Shown: in pieces, positions 1-8,510 of the stretch
Position numbering within the stretch: position 1 is the first letter of the stretch
Layout: each line of letters opens with the position of its first letter
IMG/VR virus record: IMGVR_UViG_3300026521_000053
Span: 1-22,197 of that record
Source of the DNA: a virus
Reading direction: 5' to 3' (one strand)
Length of the DNA: 22,197 nt
Program-made: the position numbers and the translations under genes
Notes under the pieces: generated by a model
The model's database searches: none
Seen by the model: the letters and a program-made list of their open reading frames with translations, nothing else
What the model was told of the DNA's origin: nothing

Positions 1-1
1 A

Positions 2-2812
2 ACATTATCAGATACAATCACTGCTATGGATAAAAAGTATATTAAAGATGTGTATAAAAAAGATATAGTGTCTACAATATATGCTTTTGAAAAAGATGGT
101 CTATTAGTGGATAATTATGAGATAGAGCACACAGATGATGTACTAGGTAAATATGAAGATCATAAAGTAACTTTTAAACCTATAGATGGTAGACCAAATA
201 CTATTAAATTTAGACTACCTGTAGTAAATAGTAATGGTACAATAAAGATTTCATCGAACTCTTATAGATTACGTAAACAACGAATTGATGTTCCAATTAA
301 AAAAATAAGTAATAAGCGCGTAGCCCTTACCTCTGCCTACGGTAAAATATTTATAGATAAAGCTCCTTATAAAAATATGGATAGAGGTTTCTCTATTAAA
401 AAAGAATTGTATAAACTTAATGATAAAAACAAAGTAAATAATATAGTACTTGGCACGCATGTAATATCTGATGTAATATTTCCCATAGAGTATAGTGAAT
501 TTATGCGTTATATAAAAAGTATTAAAATACAAGGTAGTGTATTAAATTTTGATTATAAAAATAGATCTTCTATTTTAAATAAAGAAGATAATTTAAAAGA
601 TATTGAAAAAGATAAAATGATTTTATTAGGTAGTAATAAAAACAGCTATATCTTAATAGATAAAGATTCTATTTTGCATAAATATGAAAAAGGTAAATAT
701 ACTAAACTAACATCGTTATACGAATATGTAGGTTTAGATACCTCATCATTAGCTGATGAATTTGCTTTAATAAAAATTTATAAATCATATATACCTATAG
801 TCTATTTATTAATGTATTATTTAACACTAGATGAAATATTAAAAATGTTAAATGTTAAATATACTAAAATACCTGGTAATAAACGAATCAAAGATGATAC
901 TGCCATTATATTTAAAACTAGTACAGATACTTTAATAATACATACTGATGATCCTAAGAATAAAATGATTTTAAATGGATTAAACTATTATAAAGATGTA
1001 GCTAAGAAAACTAGTTACGATGTATTTAATAATAAAAACAGTATGTTAGGTTTCTTTAAAGATATTAATTTAAAATTAGTAGTAATTACAGAACTAAATA
1101 CATTAATAAATCTATTTGTAGACCCTGTGACCGGTAATGTGTTAAAAGGTATGAATGAACCGATTACATTTATTGGTCTGGTGCTAAGAAGTGCTGAATT
1201 ATTAATAGATGATAACTTTAAACATCCTTACAGCAGTAAAGGTTATAGTATTAAAGGTTATGAGAAAATACCTCAAATGCTGTATAAAGAATTAATTAAA
1301 TCTATAAAACAGAAAAAATCAGAGAGTGTCTTTGGTAATAGTAAAATGGTATTAAACCCATATTCAGTTTGGAGTGTGATAAACGAAGATAGCAGTAGTG
1401 TGTTAGTAGATGATATAAACCCTATTGCTTATTTAAAACAAGCTGAAGATACCACTAGTGGTGGTTTTAATGGTCGTAGTAAAGAATCTATGTCTAGAGC
1501 TACTAGAGAGTTACATAGAGATGATGTAGGTGTTATAAGTGAGTCTAGTAAAGATAGTGGTGATGTAGGTATTACAGCTTATCTATCAGCTAATCCTTTG
1601 TTAAAAAATGTAAGAGGCATAAGATCTGATACAGATAATTTAGATCCTAGTAATATTTTTAGTACTAGTGCTATGTTAGCACCGTTTATTGATTACGATG
1701 ATCCTAAAAGGGCTATGTTTGCTAATGCACAAAACTCTCATGTAGTAGCTATTAAGAATGCTACAATGTATCCAGTGCGTACAGGTTATGAACCTGTGTT
1801 GCCGTATAGACTAGACAGTAAATTTGTAGGATATGTAAAAGAAAAATGTACTGTAGAAAAAGTATATAAAAATAAAGTAGTCGTAAAATATAAAGATAAA
1901 AAAGAAACATTTACATTTAAAGACTGGACTAGTAAAGAAGAATCACATTCATCTTGGAACCATACAATGGTGTCTATATTAAAAGATGGTGATAAATTAG
2001 AAGCTGGTGACATAGTCTATTATGACAGTACATTCTTTGGACCTGATTTATTTAGTAAAAATAGAATAGTCTATAAACCAGCATGTGTGATGTATACTGC
2101 TCTAGAAGAGATAAATGAAACAGATGAAGACTCTTGTGTAATTAGTAAAAAAATGGCTGAGAATACAGTTATTAGTACTACTAAAATAGAATCTAATATA
2201 TTAGATAAAAAAGATAATATAGAAAATTTAGTTAAGATAGGTGAAAAGATAAATAGCGGTGATGCTCTTTATACATTAAGTAGCGGTATGTTAGAGTCGG
2301 ATGGATTTGATGAAGAAGCATTAGATTTATTACAAGGATTTATTAAAAATACACCTAAGTCTAGTACTGATGGTAAAATTATAAAAATGATTTTATTTTA
2401 TAATTGTGAAAAAGATGATCTATCTGATAGCTTAAAAGAGATAGCTGTTAATAGTGAAAAATATTTAATAGATGAAGACACTGGTAAAAAGTATACTGGT
2501 AAAGTAAATAGTGGTTATAGTATTAATGGAGTACCTTTGGAAACAGATAAAGTAGAACTAAAGATTTATATAGAATCTGAAAGTGGCATGAGTACTGGTG
2601 ATAAAGCTATTTTTGCTAACCAGTTAAAATGTACTGTCGGCGATATAATGGAAGATACTACTACTGAAGCTGGTGATGAAGTAGATGCTATATTTAGTGC
2701 TAGAGCATTATCTGCTAGGGTCGTACTGTCTCCATATCTATCTGGGACTACAGCTACACTATATTATAAATTATCCGAAAACATGGCAAAAATATATTTC
2801 GGCGAGGACTAG
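2..2812 (+). CDS. RNA polymerase beta-like subunit fragment of a phiKZ-type multisubunit RNAP (5' end outside window)
   Basis: Beta-like subunit of a phage multisubunit RNA polymerase. Residue numbers count from the first in-window ATG (26). About residues 485-515 (SKESMSR..., RELHRDDVGV, then SGDVG) align with the bacterial beta block around RERAGFEVRDVHPTHYGR and PEGPNIG. Residues 858-868 (GDK, then K eight residues later) match the GDKMAGRHGNKG block, so both catalytic lysines (K860 and K868) are kept. ALSARVVLSPYLSG near the end matches GVPSRMNIGQILE. The protein stops there, so the C-terminal part of beta must be encoded elsewhere, as in phiKZ-like phages where beta and beta' are split. 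The reading frame is open back to base 2 and ATG 26 has no Shine-Dalgarno, so the true start is probably upstream. It could belong to either the virion or the non-virion polymerase; the sequence does not decide. Confidence 0.9.
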   Translation, partial: TLSDTITAMDKKYIKDVYKKDIVSTIYAFEKDGLLVDNYEIEHTDDVLGKYEDHKVTFKPIDGRPNTIKFRLPVVNSNGTIKISSNSYRLRKQRIDVPIKKISNKRVALTSAYGKIFIDKAPYKNMDRGFSIKKELYKLNDKNKVNNIVLGTHVISDVIFPIEYSEFMRYIKSIKIQGSVLNFDYKNRSSILNKEDNLKDIEKDKMILLGSNKNSYILIDKDSILHKYEKGKYTKLTSLYEYVGLDTSSLADEFALIKIYKSYIPIVYLLMYYLTLDEILKMLNVKYTKIPGNKRIKDDTAIIFKTSTDTLIIHTDDPKNKMILNGLNYYKDVAKKTSYDVFNNKNSMLGFFKDINLKLVVITELNTLINLFVDPVTGNVLKGMNEPITFIGLVLRSAELLIDDNFKHPYSSKGYSIKGYEKIPQMLYKELIKSIKQKKSESVFGNSKMVLNPYSVWSVINEDSSSVLVDDINPIAYLKQAEDTTSGGFNGRSKESMSRATRELHRDDVGVISESSKDSGDVGITAYLSANPLLKNVRGIRSDTDNLDPSNIFSTSAMLAPFIDYDDPKRAMFANAQNSHVVAIKNATMYPVRTGYEPVLPYRLDSKFVGYVKEKCTVEKVYKNKVVVKYKDKKETFTFKDWTSKEESHSSWNHTMVSILKDGDKLEAGDIVYYDSTFFGPDLFSKNRIVYKPACVMYTALEEINETDEDSCVISKKMAENTVISTTKIESNILDKKDNIENLVKIGEKINSGDALYTLSSGMLESDGFDEEALDLLQGFIKNTPKSSTDGKIIKMILFYNCEKDDLSDSLKEIAVNSEKYLIDEDTGKKYTGKVNSGYSINGVPLETDKVELKIYIESESGMSTGDKAIFANQLKCTVGDIMEDTTTEAGDEVDAIFSARALSARVVLSPYLSGTTATLYYKLSENMAKIYFGED

Positions 2813-2829
2813 GTGTGCGTACACCTAGT
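2808..2829 (+). terminator. Perfect 9-bp hairpin at the end of the RNAP beta gene
   Basis: ACTAGGTGT at 2808-2816 pairs with ACACCTAGT at 2821-2829 across a 4-base loop. The TAG stop codon (2810-2812) lies inside the left arm. Only a weak T-rich stretch follows, so it may be a weak terminator or an RNA-stabilising 3' hairpin. Confidence 0.6.
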
Positions 2830-2868
2830 TCTTTAAATGATAATTAAAAGCAACAAGGAATAAATAAA

Positions 2869-4401
2869 ATGAAATACTCTCCTATGGTTATTGATGGCAA
2901 TAACAAAAAAATGACAAATATAGTAAAAGAAATTGTGTACTTAACTATATACTCTATGTTAAGTAATGATAAATTATTTAATTTTAATAGTAAAGAGGTA
3001 ATGAATGACCTAGCTAAAAAATTTACTGATGTAGTAGTAAATAATGAGATAGGTGATTTAATAAGAAAAGAAGTAGTGGATGGTAGTAAAGATGGTCTAA
3101 TCAAACCTAAATTAACATCTATTATAAATACAATTGATCCAGAGTTAATTTCTGAAGATACTTTTGTACATAAGTTTCCTAGTATTAAAAAATCTGTTTA
3201 TGAAAATTTAGTAAAACTTATTAGTGGTGAAATTCTTTATTACAAAGAAACTGTATTAACAGATATAAGAACCATCTCTGCTTTTGTAAAAGAAGATATT
3301 TCTAACTTGATGAATAAAAATCATGAAGAAGATTTTCTATTTAAAATTCTAGATGATAAATATCTATATACTTTAGCAGGTGAAAAGAATATTCTTGATG
3401 AATACGTTACTGTATCTGATAGCATGTTAGATGAATTTAGTTTAAATTTAAAATCTGAAGATACTGCTACATTGTTTTATGAAGTACCTGAAATGGATTT
3501 AAAAACAGTAATTGAAGATGACACTGAATCAAACATTAATATGGATGATGTATTAAAATATGTAAACACATTAATAAATTTACAAACATATTCTGAACGA
3601 GTATCCATGTTACGTAATGCTGGTATATACGATTTAGACTCTCTATTTTATGCAATTCTGTATATGAAAAACTTCTATAGAAAAAATAAAAATAACTTAT
3701 CAAATGGTAATAAAGAAGCATTAAGTAACTTACTTACTTTTGGTAGTAAAAGATTTAAAACACTTTTAAAAATGCTTAGAAGTAAAACAGCTAATAACTA
3801 CTTAGTATTAGCTACAAGTAAAACTAACGAAGGTAAGTACTTAACAGTAGTGTGTGGTCCTAATTACACTAAGTTTACAAGTGAAAATCCTGATGTAACA
3901 TTAAATGCTTTTAACGGTTATGCAATTTTATCACTAGCTAACAGTATGTCTACATATAATGTAAATGGTATTAAAATAAATGACTTTACATCACAAGTTC
4001 CTATGTATAGAGAAACATATAATACATACATGGAAATGATGGCGCTAAATGATAGAAATGCTGATAAACAATCTTTAATTAGAATCTATGCTAAAAATAT
4101 TAGAAAAGTAAATGAAGGTATTAAAAGTAAATTTAATCTAGATGTAGAGAATGAACTAGTTTTAAATACAGCTACATTATGTAATAAATTAGAATTAAGT
4201 ACTTTGTTAGAGCCTATAAACACATTAGAAGTAATTTATGATTATTTAGTAGTCCCTGAAACAAACTTTGGTCTATTTGCAAATAGTGTTAAAAATGTAA
4301 ATAAAGTAATCGGTGAAGATGTGGATCCTGATAAAGCTGCTTTAGTGGCTACGATAGATCTTTTATCAAAACATCTTGTATCACAATTATATATAGTTTA
4401 A
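2869..4401 (+). CDS. Unrecognised 510-residue protein downstream of RNAP beta
   Basis: I do not recognise this protein. It is 510 residues, without an obvious signal peptide or membrane segment, rich in Asn, Lys and acidic residues, and looks alpha-helical in its N-terminal half. A more ordered central part (about residues 315-345, LVLATSKTN...YLTVVCGPNY) suggests beta strands. The ATG at 2869 has an AAGGA ribosome site nine bases upstream. It follows the beta subunit by 56 bases and precedes two further same-strand unknowns, so the four genes probably form one transcription unit. By position it could be a virion protein or an accessory RNAP protein of a phiKZ-like phage; that is inference from neighbours only. 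Confidence 0.75.
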   Translation: MKYSPMVIDGNNKKMTNIVKEIVYLTIYSMLSNDKLFNFNSKEVMNDLAKKFTDVVVNNEIGDLIRKEVVDGSKDGLIKPKLTSIINTIDPELISEDTFVHKFPSIKKSVYENLVKLISGEILYYKETVLTDIRTISAFVKEDISNLMNKNHEEDFLFKILDDKYLYTLAGEKNILDEYVTVSDSMLDEFSLNLKSEDTATLFYEVPEMDLKTVIEDDTESNINMDDVLKYVNTLINLQTYSERVSMLRNAGIYDLDSLFYAILYMKNFYRKNKNNLSNGNKEALSNLLTFGSKRFKTLLKMLRSKTANNYLVLATSKTNEGKYLTVVCGPNYTKFTSENPDVTLNAFNGYAILSLANSMSTYNVNGIKINDFTSQVPMYRETYNTYMEMMALNDRNADKQSLIRIYAKNIRKVNEGIKSKFNLDVENELVLNTATLCNKLELSTLLEPINTLEVIYDYLVVPETNFGLFANSVKNVNKVIGEDVDPDKAALVATIDLLSKHLVSQLYIV

Positions 4402-4422
4402 GAGCATCTGTTTGCTCTTAAA
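4397..4422 (+). terminator. 10-bp hairpin after the 510-residue gene
   Basis: TTTAAGAGCA at 4397-4406 pairs perfectly with TGCTCTTAAA at 4413-4422 across a six-base loop. The arm overlaps the TAA stop. No T-run follows, so it may be an mRNA 3' stabiliser or processing site rather than a strong terminator. Confidence 0.5.
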
Positions 4423-4448
4423 TATAATAAATATTTAAAGAGGTGTAA

Positions 4449-5171
4449 ATGGATAATTTTGAATCTAAAAGTGCAAAAAGAAATAAAAATAAAATAAATA
4501 GTTATTTAAAAAAACGCAGTAATGTAGTAACTACTAGTAAAAATTTATATATAATATTTCCTGAAAAATTTGTAGATAAGAATATGTCTGTGTTGGGCGA
4601 TACTTGTTTCGTATTAGGTGTAGTTGCTATAATGGACGATGATAAAAATTATAGTACTTCTATTATACCTACTAGAGTAAAAGTACAACCATCTGAAATA
4701 AGCACTGTGCTAATAGATGAAATACCACATACTGTATTGCATATAGACGCTAATAGTGATTTAATATCTGATATTAATTTAATTAAAGATTTAGATGTGG
4801 TGCATGATATTTATGAGCTATTTTTAATACAGGGAAAAATACCTTGGTATCTAGATGAGAATGATATACATAAAGTGTTTGGAAATGCTAGCAAATATAC
4901 TGGTAGTAAAGTATCAAATAGTTTACTTACATTTGAAATGTTGGTAGCTACAATAGCTAGAGTAGAATCAGATCCTAAAATTGAACTACGTATAGCTTTA
5001 AATAAAAATCAAAAACCTAAAGCATTCTATTTAGGTTTATCTGATGTTTGGTATATGACAAGTTCCACTATATCAAAATTAGCTAGAGCTAGTATGAAAT
5101 TAGGTGTAGTATCTAGTGTGCTTAATAAAGAAGATGAAATAAGTTCTCTAGAAAGAGTAATAAGAAAATAA
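4449..5171 (+). CDS. Unrecognised 240-residue protein
   Basis: No family recognised. The first 25 residues are very basic (SAKRNKNKINSYLKKR), which suggests nucleic-acid or protein binding, followed by a beta-rich region (LYIIFPEKF, CFVLGVVAI) and a helical C-terminal half (SNSLLTFEMLVATIARVE, ISKLARASMKLG). There is no signal peptide or clear membrane segment. The ATG at 4449 is preceded by an AAAGAGG ribosome site. It lies in a same-strand run with RNAP beta upstream and a 251-residue unknown 15 bases downstream, so it is probably co-transcribed with them. Confidence 0.75.
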   Translation: MDNFESKSAKRNKNKINSYLKKRSNVVTTSKNLYIIFPEKFVDKNMSVLGDTCFVLGVVAIMDDDKNYSTSIIPTRVKVQPSEISTVLIDEIPHTVLHIDANSDLISDINLIKDLDVVHDIYELFLIQGKIPWYLDENDIHKVFGNASKYTGSKVSNSLLTFEMLVATIARVESDPKIELRIALNKNQKPKAFYLGLSDVWYMTSSTISKLARASMKLGVVSSVLNKEDEISSLERVIRK

Positions 5172-5186
5172 TAAAAAAAGAGGTAT

Positions 5187-5942
5187 ATGATGGATGTAAC
5201 TGAAATTGTATCTAAAGCAAAAAAAAGAAATATAACTCCTGAAGTTATAAAAGATGAAGATGGTTACTATAAAATATTATTTGGTAAATTTAATACTTTT
5301 AATAGAGGTGGTATCTTTTATAGAGTAAAAGATATCAATGCTATCTTGGGTCCTGGTAGTTTAGTGGCTAGGCGTATTGACGACGGTGTATTGATTAATG
5401 AAAAATGGCATCCAGAAACAGATGGTCTTAGTGTAGCTGAACTTAGAAAAGCGACTATTATGCTAGATAGCGAAAATGCTGTATCTACTACTAAAAGCAT
5501 AGAAATTGTAAATACAGGTAAATTTGAACCTGGTTTTAATTTACCTATTTATTATATTTATGGATGGGTAAAACCATCTGGTCCTAAAAAAGATGCAATT
5601 ATAGATTTATTAGACAACCCACACGCTAATGTACCATATAGTGTTAGATCCATGGTAAGTCAAAGTAGAGTAGGCAGTATTTTTATACGAGATGTATTAC
5701 TTGTATCTACATGGGATCATGTGCCAGAGAATGGTGTTAAAGGCGCTACACAATGGGGTGCTGCTGGTTTGGAAGGATTAAACACAGTAATAGATTATAA
5801 AGATGTTAAAGGAATGATAGCTGGTTTTGAATCAAATGAAAATATGTGTGAAGATGGAAAGTGTATAATAAACACTTTAGAAAAAACAATGAAAGATATA
5901 AATAAAGAAGATAGAATTCTTTATGAATGGGCAAATATTTAA
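5187..5942 (+). CDS. Unrecognised 251-residue protein
   Basis: No family recognised. It appears to be a folded soluble protein with Gly/Pro-rich turns and beta-strand character (GKFNTFNRGGIFYRV, LPIYYIYGWVKPSGP, VGSIFIRDVLLVSTWDH). A C-terminal tail holds a Cys pair (NMCEDGKC) and an acidic/basic helix. AAAGAGG lies just upstream; either ATG 5187 or the adjacent ATG 5190 could start translation, and 5190 has the better spacing. It is the last gene of the run that starts with RNAP beta, as it is followed by a strong hairpin. A structural or RNAP-associated role is possible from position only. Confidence 0.75.
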   Translation: MMDVTEIVSKAKKRNITPEVIKDEDGYYKILFGKFNTFNRGGIFYRVKDINAILGPGSLVARRIDDGVLINEKWHPETDGLSVAELRKATIMLDSENAVSTTKSIEIVNTGKFEPGFNLPIYYIYGWVKPSGPKKDAIIDLLDNPHANVPYSVRSMVSQSRVGSIFIRDVLLVSTWDHVPENGVKGATQWGAAGLEGLNTVIDYKDVKGMIAGFESNENMCEDGKCIINTLEKTMKDINKEDRILYEWANI

Positions 5943-5974
5943 ATATACATAATAGCAAACGCTATTATGTATAT
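5943..5974 (+). terminator. 14-bp hairpin terminator after the 251-residue gene
   Basis: ATATACATAATAGC (5943-5956) pairs perfectly with GCTATTATGTATAT (5961-5974) across an AAAC loop, followed by a T-rich but interrupted tract. It closes the first gene run just before the next promoter-like element. Confidence 0.7.
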
Positions 5975-5989
5975 CTATTTAATTTTAAC

Positions 5990-6007
5990 TATATATTATT
6001 AATATAA
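5990..6007 (+). promoter_or_regulatory. Phage promoter-like AT element, copy 1
   Basis: TATATATTATTAATATAA, 19 bases before the ATG of the first repeat-protein gene. It is one of seven copies of an 18-base element in intergenic gaps of this window. Probably a phage-specific promoter core; no separate -35-like box is evident. Confidence 0.6.
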
Positions 6008-6026
6008 CAAACATAAAGGATGTAAA

Positions 6027-6788
6027 ATGGAAAAGATTACAGTAATAAATAAAGAGGTGTTAAAAAAATTAAATACTTGTGAAGATGGTATACGTTTTTT
6101 TACACGCAATATAGGAGAATTATCTGTAGAGAAATTAAAACTAGTAAATGGTGATTATAAAAAATATGTGAGATGGTTAAAAAATGCTATTGATAATTAT
6201 AACGATAATCTTAATGAGTCACTTATAAAAGAGTTTGAGCACATAGATTTAGGAGATTGTAAATGGGGGGAATACACCAAAGATAAATGTGGTAATATAT
6301 TAAAATACAAAAATAGTGATGGCTACTGGAGTGATTATACTAGAGATAAAAATGGTAAAATATTGTCATTTAAAAATAGTAACGGTGTTTCATACGAATG
6401 TACGAGGGATAAACACGGTAACGTATTAACATATAAAGATAGTAGTGGTTATTCGTGCGAATACACCAGAGATAAATATGGTAATAAATTATCTTATAAA
6501 GACAATGAAGGTTACTGGACTGAATACACCAGAGATAAATATGGTAATGAATTAACACGTAAAGACAATGAAGGTCACTGGACTGAATACACTAGAGATA
6601 AATTTGGTAATGAACTAACATTTAAAAATAGTAATGGTGATTGGAGTGAATATACTAGATGTGAAATAGGTAATATACTGACTCATAAAGATAATAGTGG
6701 TGTGAATATAACATATGAATACGAGCATACTAAAGAGTATTTTAAAATGTATAAAAATGATAAGTTAATCTTAACAGTATTTAAATAA
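6027..6788 (+). CDS. RHS-like 21-residue repeat protein, 7 repeats (paralogue 1)
   Basis: Member of a three-gene family in this window. The 253 residues divide exactly into an 88-residue head (TVINKEVLKKL...CEDGIRFFTRN...), seven 21-residue repeats and an 18-residue tail (KEYFKMYKNDK...). The repeat has the pattern W/Y-x-E-Y-T-R-D-K-x-G-N-x-L-x-x-K-N/D-x-x-G, like a short RHS/YD or MORN-type beta-hairpin repeat, so a beta-solenoid or fibre-like fold is likely. The last repeat has drifted (TRCEIGNILTHK). No catalytic motif, signal peptide or membrane segment is visible. The ATG has an AAAGGA site. Role unknown; virion decoration, host interaction or immune evasion are possible but unsupported. 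Confidence 0.85.
   Translation: MEKITVINKEVLKKLNTCEDGIRFFTRNIGELSVEKLKLVNGDYKKYVRWLKNAIDNYNDNLNESLIKEFEHIDLGDCKWGEYTKDKCGNILKYKNSDGYWSDYTRDKNGKILSFKNSNGVSYECTRDKHGNVLTYKDSSGYSCEYTRDKYGNKLSYKDNEGYWTEYTRDKYGNELTRKDNEGHWTEYTRDKFGNELTFKNSNGDWSEYTRCEIGNILTHKDNSGVNITYEYEHTKEYFKMYKNDKLILTVFK
6291..6731 (+). repeat. Seven tandem 63-bp coding repeats
   Basis: Codon 89 onward of paralogue 1 is seven 63-bp units, each starting at a Gly-Asn/Lys-x-Leu step. Units are diverged. The stretch 6309-6397 is identical to 14040-14128 in paralogue 3. Confidence 0.85.
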
Positions 6789-6843
6789 AAAGGATGCAGA
6801 TGAGATTACTGGTGCATGTGTTAATTGGTATGAAAATAATGTA

Positions 6844-6972
6844 ATGCAAATTAACGAATATTTAAAAAGAAAAAACATGACACATAACAGTGACGATGTT
6901 TATGCTCGTGAGAAAATATTACATAAAGACTTGATAGAAAATTACGATTACTCAGAATTTAATTCTGAGTAA
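6844..6972 (+). pseudogene. Small ORF (42 codons) whose reading frame extends upstream without a start; possible frameshift remnant
   Basis: From ATG 6844 the frame reads MQINEYLKRKNMTHNSDD and onward to TAA at 6970. The same frame is open upstream to 6775 with protein-like composition (DADEITGACVNWYENN) but has no start codon. An AAAAGG site with ATGs at 6794 and 6800 sits just upstream in another frame that stops after 14 to 16 codons. One inserted or lost base would join these into a roughly 58-residue protein, so this is either a decayed small gene or a short gene starting at 6844 without a good ribosome site. No family recognised. Confidence 0.35.
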
Positions 6973-6979
6973 TTTTTTT
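6950..6979 (+). terminator. Rho-independent terminator
   Basis: ACTCAGAATT (6950-6959) and AATTCTGAGT (6961-6970) form an inverted repeat followed by AATTTTTTT. It overlaps the end of the 42-codon ORF and separates the repeat gene from the RNAP beta' gene. Confidence 0.75.
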
Positions 6980-7007
6980 CTTCTTTGTGGGTGTATTTAA
7001 TTTTAAC

Positions 7008-7025
7008 AACATATTATTAATATGT
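7008..7025 (+). promoter_or_regulatory. Phage promoter-like AT element, copy 2
   Basis: AACATATTATTAATATGT, 22 bases before the ATG of the RNAP beta' gene and directly after a terminator. Same family as the other copies, with the ATATTATTAATAT core intact. Confidence 0.55.
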
Positions 7026-7047
7026 AATCAAACATAAAAGGAGAAAC

Positions 7048-8263
7048 ATGCCAACGATAATGACCACAAAAAACTTAGATGATTATTACCATAGTACATC
7101 TAAACATATTGTGTTAAATCAGTTAAAATATATAGAGGTAGATGCTAGTAAATTATCAGAAGCATTATACACAAAGTATAATGAAGAAATTAGTTTAATA
7201 CCGTCATGCGAACAAGGTTGTACCAAAGGTGCATGGAAATTAGGAAAACTATGTCCTGTATGTGGTACTGAAATTACAAATGAATTTAATAACATTGATT
7301 CAGTGTTATGGATAGAAAAGTTTAGTAATGATTTACCTTTATTAAATCCATATTATTGGGGTAAGTTTAGAAAGTTATTTAAAAATAATATAGACGGAGT
7401 AAGATGGTTAACTGACACTACATATAACCCACCAGGTATACCACCCATACTATTTAACTTGGCTGGTCTTATGAATGGTAGAGGTTATAAAAAGTTTATA
7501 GATAACATACCTAGGATATTAACGCATTTAAAAAACAACAGTATCTTTAGATATAACAATAAACTTGGTAAAATTGAAGCTCTATTAAAAGAGTATAAAA
7601 AGGATAAAGATAAATTATTTAGTAGATATGTATCTTTACCTAATAAAAGATTATTTGTAATGGAGATGACAAATAAAGGGAATTATACTAGCAGTATGTT
7701 AGCCGATGTAATTGATGTGGCTTTATATAGTATTAAGTTAGCTAGTCTAGATCCAAATACTAAAAAAGTAGAAAATGGTGTAGGTAATATTTTAAGTAAA
7801 TTAAGTATATTACCAGAAACATACATAAGGGAAAAACTAGCTAAGAAACCAGGTATAATCAGAAAGAACATATATGGTACTCGGAGTCACTTTACATTCA
7901 GATGTGTAATATCATCTTTACCTAGTTATAAAGATTATGATACTATTGAAGTACCGTGGAAAATATTATGTAGTGCGTTTAGACCACATGTGTTAAACAA
8001 GTTACTTAAAATGGGGTATAAATATAAAGATGCTAATGCGTTAATATACAAATCAATATCTAAGTATGACCCAGTGATAGATGCTATTGGAAAGGAACTG
8101 ATAGCTGAAAATAAAGAGAAAGGAATACCTGTCTTATTTCACAGGAATCCATCCCTAAAACAAGGTAGTATACAATTAGTATACATAACAAAATTTAAAT
8201 CAAATATGGATGATGAAACTATTAGTGCTAGTATGCTAATAATTAAGTCACCCAATGGCGACT
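7048..8263 (+). CDS. RNAP beta'-like subunit, N-terminal part: exon 1
   Basis: First exon of the beta' N-terminal subunit. Residues 54-72 (CEQGC...LCPVCG) are the beta' zinc ribbon with four cysteines. Residues 277-288 (GTRSHFTFRCVI) match GKRVDYSGRSVI. Residues 362-378 (VLFHRNPSLKQGSIQLV) match VLLNRAPTLHRLGIQ. The next expected motif is NADFDGD, and the exon ends exactly inside it: N403-G404-D405 plus the first T of the Phe codon. The unspliced frame would run on to a stop at 8278-8280, adding a meaningless five-residue tail (LSYIQ) and losing the catalytic aspartates. The ATG at 7048 has an AAAAGGAG ribosome site. The spliced protein is 481 residues and would pair with separately encoded beta and beta' C-terminal parts, as in phiKZ-like phages. 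Confidence 0.9.
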
Positions 8264-8298
8264 TGTCTTATATACAGTAGTTTTAAAGGTGTGTTAGA

Positions 8299-8317
8299 GG
8301 TACCTGTGAGGAGGTAC
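8299..8317 (+). promoter_or_regulatory. Hairpin over the ribosome site of the intron ORF
   Basis: GTACCT (8300-8305) pairs with AGGTAC (8312-8317) across a six-base loop. The strong Shine-Dalgarno GAGGAGG (8308-8314) lies in the loop and right arm, four bases before ATG 8319. Such sequestration would silence the intron ORF on long transcripts, as is known for T4 I-TevI. Confidence 0.5.
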
Positions 8318-8318
8318 A

Positions 8319-8510
8319 ATGAAAAAAGTAAAGATAGCTTATGACACGTTCATAAAGAAAGCTAAAGAGGTTAACGGTGATTTATGTAAGTATCCTGGCG
8401 AGGATACGTTTAACAAATATCAGAATGAACATTTTAGAGTACCAATTATATGTCCAGTGCATGGAGAGTTTTTACAAAACCCAAGAATGCATGCATATAA
8501 TAAAATTTAA
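8319..8510 (+). pseudogene. Truncated homing-endonuclease-type ORF inside intron 1
   Basis: 63 residues. The pattern Y-x-x-F-I-x-K-A-K-x-V-N-G-D, then VPIICPVHGEFLQNP, is the short DNA-binding module often found in phage homing endonucleases and intron-encoded proteins (FIxKAxxVHGDKYDYS...IxCPxHGxFxQxPxxH). In intact proteins the module continues with a G-x-G-C-P-x-C step and a nuclease domain. Here a TAA follows MHAYNKI and neither other frame continues the motif, so the gene is an eroded remnant without a visible nuclease domain. The start is clear, with GAGGAGG four bases upstream. It may still make a small DNA-binding peptide, but it should not be able to mobilise the intron alone. Confidence 0.7.

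Noticed and set aside
8264-8280. Natural C-terminus of the beta' protein at 8280 (410 residues)
   Set aside because: The protein would stop inside the active-site motif and lack all but the first aspartate; the missing residues are found across the introns.
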